From the NCBI GenBank assembly GCA_947497945.1, contig CANMIP010000022.1:48297-112296 (forward strand): a stretch of 64,000 nt of DNA. Reading direction: 5' to 3'. The position numbers and the translations under genes were made by a program. Shown here piece after piece: positions 57,582 to 64,000 of the stretch. Each line of letters starts with the position of its first letter. Positions within the stretch are counted from its first letter, which is position 1. Under the pieces are notes generated by a model that saw only the letters and a program-made list of their open reading frames with translations, did no database searches and was not told the origin of the DNA. The stretch is from an uncultured Tropicimonas sp. Lineage in GTDB: Bacteria > Pseudomonadota > Alphaproteobacteria > Rhodobacterales > Rhodobacteraceae.

Positions 57582-58292
57582 ATGACGGCTTTCCCCAACC
57601 AACTCTCTTCACGTAACGCGCGGGATGAAGCGCGCGCTGTTCTCGAGGCTCGCGGTTGGCTGGCTGGCAGACGCGCCGACCTGCGCGCCGACCTGCTTGA
57701 TGGCGGCCGGCTCGTCGATTTCGACTCGGGCGAAACGCTCCACGGTCTGGGTGACCCACCAAACGGTCTGTACGGGCTTGTCTCGGGCGTGGTCCGGATC
57801 CTGATCCCGGGCGAAAATGGCGAGGTGATCACCACCCATCGCGCCGAAGCCGGTTTCTGGATCGGGGACCTGGCGCTCTTCTCCGAACAGGTCCGGCTGG
57901 TTGGCGTTGTGGCCCGCGGCCCGGTGACCGCGTTTTTCCTGCCGCGCTCGCATCTGCGCAAGCTGGTGCAGGCCCGGCCAGAGATCATGCGCGATTTCTA
58001 CGCCCTGACGCATCAGAACATGCAGACCGCCCTGCGCCTGCTGGCGAACCTGTCGGTCACACGAGCAAACTGCCGTATCGCCTTGAGATTGCTTCATATT
58101 GCCGATGAAGCGCGTCACTCGGATGGCTGGATAGAACTCGCACAGGAGGAGCTGGCCGAGCATACGGCTGTCTCGCTGCCCACGGTGCAACGCTGCCTGA
58201 GGCAGCTCTCGGAAACCGGCGCGATCGAGGTCGGCTATGGCCGGCTGCGGCTGCTGGATCGGACGCGGCTCTTCGAGCTTGCCAGTGGATGA
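57582..58292 (+). CDS. Crp/Fnr-family transcriptional regulator
   Basis: 236 residues from ATG 57582 (MTAFPNQLSSRNARDEA); an ATG at 57528 would add 18 residues of AT-rich, unlike sequence. N-terminal cyclic-nucleotide-type sensor barrel (LVDFDSGETLHGLGDPPNGL, GFWIGDLALFS) and C-terminal winged helix (LAEHTAVSLPTVQRCLRQL). No cysteine cluster of the Fnr type and no clear cAMP phosphate-binding RxS, so the signal is unknown. It is divergent from the sulfatase gene and 112 bases upstream of the octaheme gene. Confidence 0.9.
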   Translation: MTAFPNQLSSRNARDEARAVLEARGWLAGRRADLRADLLDGGRLVDFDSGETLHGLGDPPNGLYGLVSGVVRILIPGENGEVITTHRAEAGFWIGDLALFSEQVRLVGVVARGPVTAFFLPRSHLRKLVQARPEIMRDFYALTHQNMQTALRLLANLSVTRANCRIALRLLHIADEARHSDGWIELAQEELAEHTAVSLPTVQRCLRQLSETGAIEVGYGRLRLLDRTRLFELASG

Positions 58293-58404
58293 TGCAAGGC
58301 GCCGGATCTGCCTGCCCGGACGAAAGCCCTGTGTCCCCCCAATCAGCTCTGGCAACTTCCTCACCGGCAAGGCTAGCCTGACCGCAACCAACAGGAGATT
58401 CCCC

Positions 58405-60390
58405 ATGGCCGGATCCGCAACGGCGCGCCTCGCTCGAAAGGCCGCAAGCCGCCTCGGCCTTGCCCGTCCGGCGGGCGTCCTGCTCGCGATTACTCTGGCC
58501 AGCGCGCCGGTCGCCGCCGAGGATGTGCCTGACCGCCCCGACTATGTCGGCAGCGAGGCCTGCGTGGAGTGCCACGAGGGCGAGTGGGAGGACTGGACCG
58601 GCTCGCATCACGACCTCGCCTGGACCGAGACCAGCGAGGGCGTCCTCGCGGATTTCGACGACACCGCTTTCAGCCACCGCGGAATCACCTCGCGCTTCAC
58701 CCGGGAAGGCGAGACGCTCTTCATCGAAAGCGACGGGCCGGATGGCGCCATGACCCGCTGGCCGGTGGCCGGCGTGATCGGCATCGAGCCACTGCAGCAG
58801 TATTTCGTCGAGACGGAACCGGGCCGGTTCCAGACTTTCGACATCCCCTGGGATACCGAGCGGAACGAATGGTTCCACATGTATGCCGAACAGCACCTGC
58901 CCGCCTCCGACGCCTTCCACTGGACCGGACCCTACAAGACCTGGAACAACCGCTGCGCCGAGTGCCACGCGACCGACTACCAGCGCAATTTTGACCCGCA
59001 GGAAGGGCGTTACAGCTCGACCATGTCCGAAATCGGCGTCGGCTGCGAAGCCTGCCACGGTCCCGGCGCGACGCATATCGCCTGGGCGAACGACGGTCCG
59101 GGCGAGGCCTGGCCACCGGAGGGTCTGGGCGCGACCGGCCTGACCATCGATTTCACCAGCGCCGATATCGAGACCGAGATCCAGCAATGCGCCGCCTGCC
59201 ATTCCCGGCGCGGCCCGCTGGAGGGCGGCTCGCCGCTGCCCGGAACGCCGCTTCACGACGCCTATCGCCTCTCGACCCTGCGCGCCCCGCTCTACCACCC
59301 CGACGGCCAGATCCTCGACGAGGTCTATGTCTACGGCTCCTTCCTGCAATCGAAGATGTACGAGAAGGGTGTGACCTGCTCGGATTGCCATGATGTCCAC
59401 AGCGCAACCCATTACAACGAGGGCAACGGCATCTGCATGAGCTGCCACTCGCCGGCCGGCAATCCGGAGTTCCCGACGCTCCGGCTGGCCGAGTATGACA
59501 GCCCCGAACACCATTTCCACGAGCAGGGCAGCGAGGGCGCCCAATGCGTCTCCTGCCACATGATCGAGCGGGTCTATATGGGCGTCGACGGGCGGCACGA
59601 CCATTCCTTCCGCGTCCCCCGGCCCGACCTGAGCGTGGCCACCGGCGCTCCGAATGCCTGCACCGACTGCCATGCGGCCGAGGGCCCGTTCTGGGCCCAG
59701 GCCGAACTGGAGAAACGCTTCCCGGACTCGGCCTATCGTGGCCCGCATTTCGCGACCGCCTTCGCAGCCATCCGCGGCGGCGATATCGGCGCCCGGGACG
59801 AGCTGATCGAGATTGCGCTCTCGGACCAGCCCGGCATTGTCCGCGCCACCGCGTTGGAACTGCTCGCGCCCGTGGCCGAGCCCGTCCATGCTGACCAGCT
59901 GGCCCCGCTGCTCCTGGATCTCGACCCGCTGGTTCGCGCCAACGCGGTCCCGGTGCAGCGCCAGGCGCTGCCCGAGATGATGGTCGAGCGGCTTCTGCCC
60001 CTGCTGACCGACGACCGCCGCGTCGTGCGCAATGCCGCAGCCCGGGAGATGCTCGCCGCCCCGGTCGCGAACCTGTCCGAACAGCATCGGGGCGCTCTCT
60101 CCAGCGCCATGGGAGAGTGGCAGCAAACCCTAGCGGTCACGACAGATTTCCCTGAGACACAGCTCATTCTCGGCGGCATCGCTCTGACCACGCGCAACCT
60201 GCAGGGTGCCATGGCCTCCTTCCGGGAAGCGGTCCGGATCGACCCGCAAATGACCCAGGCCTGGTCGATGCTCGCACGGCTCGAAGCCGCGGCCGGCCGC
60301 CCCGAAGCCGCGCGCGAGGTGCTGCAGGCGGCCATTGCGGCCAACCCGGACGCGGCAGAACTTCAGGTCCTTCTGGACCAGCTTCCCTGA
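58405..60390 (+). CDS. Octaheme cytochrome c with C-terminal helical repeats
   Basis: 661 residues from ATG 58405 with AGGAG upstream. Signal peptide near ASAPVAAEDVP. Eight CXXCH motifs occur: CVECH, CAECH, CEACH, CAACH, CSDCH, CMSCH, CVSCH and CTDCH. The multiheme part spans about residues 45-430. The rest is helical, first HEAT-like (ALELLAPVAEPVH, DRRVVRNAAARE) then TPR-like (LGGIALTTRNLQGAMASFRE, AWSMLARLEAAAGRPEAA). It resembles the DmsE/cyt c554 group with TPR tails. It is periplasmic and needs the Ccm system. Partner unknown. Confidence 0.92.
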   Translation: MAGSATARLARKAASRLGLARPAGVLLAITLASAPVAAEDVPDRPDYVGSEACVECHEGEWEDWTGSHHDLAWTETSEGVLADFDDTAFSHRGITSRFTREGETLFIESDGPDGAMTRWPVAGVIGIEPLQQYFVETEPGRFQTFDIPWDTERNEWFHMYAEQHLPASDAFHWTGPYKTWNNRCAECHATDYQRNFDPQEGRYSSTMSEIGVGCEACHGPGATHIAWANDGPGEAWPPEGLGATGLTIDFTSADIETEIQQCAACHSRRGPLEGGSPLPGTPLHDAYRLSTLRAPLYHPDGQILDEVYVYGSFLQSKMYEKGVTCSDCHDVHSATHYNEGNGICMSCHSPAGNPEFPTLRLAEYDSPEHHFHEQGSEGAQCVSCHMIERVYMGVDGRHDHSFRVPRPDLSVATGAPNACTDCHAAEGPFWAQAELEKRFPDSAYRGPHFATAFAAIRGGDIGARDELIEIALSDQPGIVRATALELLAPVAEPVHADQLAPLLLDLDPLVRANAVPVQRQALPEMMVERLLPLLTDDRRVVRNAAAREMLAAPVANLSEQHRGALSSAMGEWQQTLAVTTDFPETQLILGGIALTTRNLQGAMASFREAVRIDPQMTQAWSMLARLEAAAGRPEAAREVLQAAIAANPDAAELQVLLDQLP

Positions 60391-60499
60391 CCGGGGGCGC
60401 AGGAAGATTCCGTCAGAAGATGTTTTCGGATTTCCGGAACGTTAGGACTTTCATGTTCTGAGTGGCACGAACGAAGAACTTGAAAGAACGGAACCGTCA

Positions 60500-62863
60500 A
60501 TGTCGTCGTCCACTCATCGGCTCGACTGGAGCCACTGGAGCATTCGCAAGCAAGTCAACTTTGCCATGGGGAGCGTCGGCCTCCTCTTGCTCGCCATCGC
60601 CGTGATCGCGGTGGTACTGACCAACCAGATCGGTGGCATTTTCAACGAATATCGCGCCGCGGCGCGCCAGAGCCTTGCCGCGACCGATATCGGCAATGAT
60701 CTCGCCCAGGTGAGGCGCCTCGACTTCCAGTATCGGGTCTCCAGTTCCAAGGAAATCGAGGCGGAAATCCTCGAGATGACGGACGAGCTGCTCGAACACA
60801 GCGCGGAGAACGTAGAGAAATATGCGGATCGGCCCGAGCTGGTCGAGCTCTTCAGCTCGATTTCGGACGATCTGAAGAGCTATCGATCGAATTTCGAAGC
60901 TGCCGCCTTTCTGCAGGACCGCCGCAACGCCCTGGTGGAAGACATCTCGCAGATTGGTCCTTCGGCACGCAAGAAGCTCTCGGAAGTTCTGATGGATGCC
61001 AGCATGATGGATTCCGGACCAGCAGTATTCTCGGCATCGATCATCCAGGAGCATTTGCTGCTCGGGCGAATCTACATGGAAAAATTCCTGCTGAGCAACG
61101 ATCAGAGCGCCTATCAGGAAGCCCTGGAGCATATCGACACCGCCATGGCAAAGCAGGACACCATGCTCGCGATGTTGAGCGACCCGGACACCAAGACGGT
61201 CGCCGGCGAGGCGATGATGGAAATCTTCAGATTCCGTGCCGCCGCGGAGCGCGTGCGGCTGGCAATCGAACAGCGCAACGTCGCCTATGCGGAGATGGAC
61301 AAGCTTGCCCCCCATATCGAGGAGCTTCTTGCCGGCTTCCAGCAGGACGTCGTCAGCCGCCAGAACACGCTCGGTCCGGAAGGCGGAACCGCGATCAAGA
61401 CCGTCTCGCTTACGGTGAAGATTCTCGGTGTGATTTCCGTGCTTGTCGCGATTCTCCTCTCCTGGCGGATCGGAGGCGCCCTGTCGCGCAAGATCAAGGG
61501 CTCCGTGGAAACCATGAGTGAGCTGGCAGAGGGGAACCTTGATGTCGAGGTGACCGATCAGGACAAGCAGAACGAGATGGGCGAAATGGCGCGCGCGCTG
61601 GTTGTCTTCCGTGACAACGCGCTCGAGGCGCGGCATCTCGAACAGGAGAAGGAAGAAGCAGACCAGCGCGAGCGTCAGCTTCAGGCCGAACAGGCCGAGC
61701 GCGACCGTGACGCCGCCGAGCAAGCCAAACGGCGTGCGGAGGAAGAGCGTCGCCAGTTCGAGGAGCTTGAAAAGTTCCGGAAATCCGTCGATGCCGTCAT
61801 CACGCAGGCTGCGGAGGGCGACTTCACCCCCCGCATCGCCCTCACGACCTCGAATGAAGGCTTCCGCCAGATGGCGCAATCGATCAACGCCATGCTCGAG
61901 AATGTCGAGGCGGGTGTCTCCGAAACGGCGCGCATCCTGCGCGACATGTCGACCGGTGACCTGACCGGGCGCATGTCAGGCGAGTTCCGTGGAGCCTTTT
62001 CGCAACTGAAGTCGGACGTGAACCGTACGATCGAGACGATGAGCGGATTGCTCGGCGAATTGACCGAGCGCGGAGCAAGCGTCGACAGCAAGTCTGCCGA
62101 GCTCCAGGCTGCGGCTCAGGACATGTCGCGTCGAACCGAACAGAACGCCGCCTCGCTGGAGGAAACCTCCGCGGCTCTGGAAGAGATGTCCGCCGGCGTC
62201 AAACAGGTTGCGACAACGGTTTCGCAGGCAAATAGCGAGGCCAACGCGGCAGCCGACGCCGCCAGGCAGGGCGCTCAGATCAGCCGGGATGCCGTCAATG
62301 CCCTGTCGGAAATCACCGATGCCTCCAAACGCATGGATTCCATCGCCGGGATCATTGAGGACATCGCTTTCCAGATCAATCTTCTGGCGTTGAATGCCGG
62401 AGTCGAGTCGGCCCGTGCCGGCGAGGCAGGAAGGGGCTTTGCCGTTGTCGCCTCCGAGGTTCGCTCGCTCGCGCAGAGATCGACCGAGGCCGTCGCGGAG
62501 ATTACACAGGTGATCTCGATCGCGCGAGAAAAGGTCGAAACGGGCTCGCAAAGCGTTGGCAAGACCCAGGCCACGCTGGACAAGATCGTTGCCGCGGTGA
62601 ACCGGGTCAGCGAGCAGATGGAAAGCGTCACGGAATCGATGGACCAGCAATCGACCGGGATTGCCGAAATCAACACAGCGGTCACAACGCTGGATTCCAG
62701 CACGCAGGCCAATGCTTCTGTTTCCGAGGAAGTCACAGCTGCAAGCAGCGTTCTACAAGACGATGCACGCAATCTCAGCGCATCTCTGAGCGCCTTCCGG
62801 ACCGAAAAATCGACATTTTCCGCGCCACGTCGCCACGATGAGGACAAGGGCTTCGCGGCATAG
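60500..62863 (+). CDS. Methyl-accepting chemotaxis protein
   Basis: 787 residues. First membrane helix about 20-40 ([16 protein letters not shown]), a helical-bundle sensor with [20 protein letters not shown], a second helix near 310-330 ([15 protein letters not shown]), a HAMP domain ([19 protein letters not shown]), a long coiled coil, a second HAMP-like block ([13 protein letters not shown]) and the signalling tip ([20 protein letters not shown]). No C-terminal NWETF pentapeptide. Q/E methylation sites are expected in the flanking helices. The ligand is unknown. Confidence 0.95.
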   Translation: MSSSTHRLDWSHWSIRKQVNFAMGSVGLLLLAIAVIAVVLTNQIGGIFNEYRAAARQSLAATDIGNDLAQVRRLDFQYRVSSSKEIEAEILEMTDELLEHSAENVEKYADRPELVELFSSISDDLKSYRSNFEAAAFLQDRRNALVEDISQIGPSARKKLSEVLMDASMMDSGPAVFSASIIQEHLLLGRIYMEKFLLSNDQSAYQEALEHIDTAMAKQDTMLAMLSDPDTKTVAGEAMMEIFRFRAAAERVRLAIEQRNVAYAEMDKLAPHIEELLAGFQQDVVSRQNTLGPEGGTAIKTVSLTVKILGVISVLVAILLSWRIGGALSRKIKGSVETMSELAEGNLDVEVTDQDKQNEMGEMARALVVFRDNALEARHLEQEKEEADQRERQLQAEQAERDRDAAEQAKRRAEEERRQFEELEKFRKSVDAVITQAAEGDFTPRIALTTSNEGFRQMAQSINAMLENVEAGVSETARILRDMSTGDLTGRMSGEFRGAFSQLKSDVNRTIETMSGLLGELTERGASVDSKSAELQAAAQDMSRRTEQNAASLEETSAALEEMSAGVKQVATTVSQANSEANAAADAARQGAQISRDAVNALSEITDASKRMDSIAGIIEDIAFQINLLALNAGVESARAGEAGRGFAVVASEVRSLAQRSTEAVAEITQVISIAREKVETGSQSVGKTQATLDKIVAAVNRVSEQMESVTESMDQQSTGIAEINTAVTTLDSSTQANASVSEEVTAASSVLQDDARNLSASLSAFRTEKSTFSAPRRHDEDKGFAA

Positions 62864-63155
62864 GTTCGACACGGACACCTTCCCGTTCCTGTTTGGGTCC
62901 GGTCAGACCGAAGCCGGAACGGGGAACCTCGCGCTCACGCCGTGTTTTGCAGGAGATGTAATCGCCCCAGGCGCAACAGGGATCTTGAGGCAGTGCCTGA
63001 CGCGTTGTCGGGTGTTGACAATTGTCCGGCCTCTCTTCGAGGCCTCAGAGATGCTGCGGGCCTCCTATGGTTTTGGAAGGTCGGGTCCAAATCAACGCCG
63101 CGTGCTCAGCGGCACTTTGTTGCACACTGGTTTTCTCAACCCTGTCTCACGACCG
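62864..63155. other. Stretch between the chemoreceptor and the phage portal fragment
   Basis: No supported gene. It has a sharp change of coding character after 62863. CGGCACTTTGTTGCACACTGG near 63110 is the sort of sequence seen at IS ends, but no paired inverted repeat was found. Confidence 0.35.
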
Positions 63156-63937
63156 TTGGCCTGGGTGAATCGGGTGAACGGCAAGCCCCGTCGAGATCAT
63201 CCGCTATCGTCCCGGCGTGATCTCGGTCGATTATGACCAGAACACCGGCGAGCCGAGCAACAAGATCAACAACCGCCCCGAACCGGCGGCGAACATCATC
63301 CATCTGCAAGCGCCCTTTGGCCGTGCGCCTCTCAGCCTCGCCCGTGAGGCCATCAGCGTTACCTTCGTCATGGAGCGCCACGCGGCCCGGCTCTTCCGGC
63401 GTGGGGCTCGCCCCTCCGGTGCTCTGACCTTCCCCAAGGGGATGGGCGAAGAGAGCGTCAAGAAGGCCCGCGAGGCGTGGCGCCTGCCCCATGAGGGCGA
63501 CGACGCAGGCGGGCGCACCGCGATCCTGTTCGATGGCGCCAAGTTCACGCCCTTCACTTTCACCAGCACTGACGCTCAGTTCCTCGAAAACCGGAAGTTC
63601 CAGATCCTCGAAGTTGCCCGCGCTTTCCGCGTGCCGCCCTCGATGCTTTTCGAACTGGACCGTGCCACCTGGTCGAACACAGAACAGATGGGCCGAGAGT
63701 TCCTGGTCTATTGCCTTGAGCCGTGGCTGCGCGCCCTCGAAGGCGCTTTGCAGCGTGGCCTGTTCCTGCCCGACGAGCGCAAGGAACAGGTGATCCGGTT
63801 CGACCGTGACGACCTCACCCGGGCCGATCTCACCCCCCGCGCCACCGTCATCAACAGCCTGATTTCCTCGAAGACGATCAATCCGAACGAAGGCCGTGAC
63901 TGGCTGGGGCTGCCCCCGCGCGACGGCGGCAACGGCG
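63156..63937 (+). pseudogene. HK97-type phage portal protein fragment, frameshifted
   Basis: From 63156 the frame reads LAWVNRVNGKP, then one extra base in the CCCC at 63186-63189 shifts the reading. The next frame gives VEIIRYRPGVISVDYDQ, NIIHLQAPFGRAPLSLAREA, then FLENRKFQILEVARAFRVPP, NTEQMGREFLVYCLEPWLR and TINPNEGRDWLGLPPRDGG. These are typical portal-protein blocks. The N-terminal half is missing and a TGA at 63175 blocks the second frame upstream. Its end abuts an istA-like fragment at 63938. Confidence 0.8.
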
Positions 63938-64000
63938 GAAGCCTGGATGGACGGGCATGTCCATGCCTTTGGGTTCTTCGGGGCTGTTCCGCTGTCGATC
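63938..64000 (+). mobile_element. IS21-type istA transposase fragment (continues past window)
   Basis: Twenty-one codons read EAWMDGHVHAFGFFGAVPLS and I, which matches the DDE-domain block of IstA that is usually followed by LYDN. The frame differs from the portal fragment. It is the interior of istA, so the junction at about 63937 is not a transposon end. Confidence 0.55.

Overview
The window is high-GC DNA from an alphaproteobacterium, most likely a marine member of the Rhodobacterales (Roseobacter-type). The reasoning is family-level. The ccmABCDG order, the DUF6456/DUF6477 pair that I associate with this order, an RNase E with a very large acidic insertion, a TGA-N9-TCA iron box before a periplasmic iron-binding protein, and RTX/Hint proteins all fit. 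No tRNA, rRNA or CRISPR array was seen.

Layout. 0-0.6 kb: the 3' end of cheR and a CheY-like regulator. 0.85-2.8 kb: two decayed IS5-family transposases, one carrying an in-frame heptamer expansion. 2.9-9.4 kb: rpsI/rplM, a membrane protein and rne. 9.4-13.2 kb: a HAD hydrolase and a DctB/DctD-like two-component system whose regulator lacks the GAFTGA loop. 13.4-16.2 kb: cytochrome c maturation genes ccmA-B-C-D-G. 16.3-20.5 kb: Mth938-like protein, TauE exporter and secF-secD-yajC. 20.6-22.6 kb: ArsC/Spx-like protein, DksA-like protein, BolA, a small membrane protein and CGFS glutaredoxin. 22.8-23.4 kb: an RTX relic. 23.8-28.6 kb: zapA and a coiled-coil partner, transketolase, a COQ10-like protein, hpt. 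28.7-32.2 kb: diheme cytochrome, an orphan protein, lipA and a secreted LprI/MliC-like protein. 32.4-34.8 kb: the DUF6456/DUF6477 regulatory neighbourhood. 34.8-39.2 kb: cupin-XRE regulator, acyl-CoA ligase-like enzyme, DsbA/FrnE-like oxidoreductase, MFS exporter. 39.5-44.2 kb: iron-binding protein divergent from mfd. 44.4-47.7 kb: flavin reductase-like protein and a DMGDH/sarcosine dehydrogenase-like flavoenzyme. 47.7-51.4 kb: a 956-residue RTX protein with a C-terminal Hint domain, and a small Hint-like protein without the nucleophilic cysteine. 52.3-60.4 kb: trmO, then a locus of HAD phosphatase, two sulfatases, a Crp/Fnr regulator and an octaheme cytochrome. 60.5-62.9 kb: a chemoreceptor. 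63.2-64 kb: a frameshifted phage portal fragment fused to an IS21 istA fragment.

How the genes work together. Several sets are coherent units: CcmABCDG feeds haem and reductant to c-type cytochromes, of which two (diheme and octaheme) lie in the window; SecDF-YajC supports export of the many signal-peptide proteins; BolA and CGFS glutaredoxin are a known iron-sulfur/iron-sensing pair, and the window also has an iron-binding protein with an iron-box candidate. The chemoreceptor at the right and cheR/cheY at the left suggest a chemotactic cell.

The least ordinary parts are the sulfatase-Crp-octaheme locus, the RTX-Hint protein with its cysteine-less Hint-like neighbour, the operator-like inverted repeat between the DUF6456 and DUF6477 genes, and the GAFTGA-less DctD-like regulator. 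None is proven to be a new system from sequence alone.
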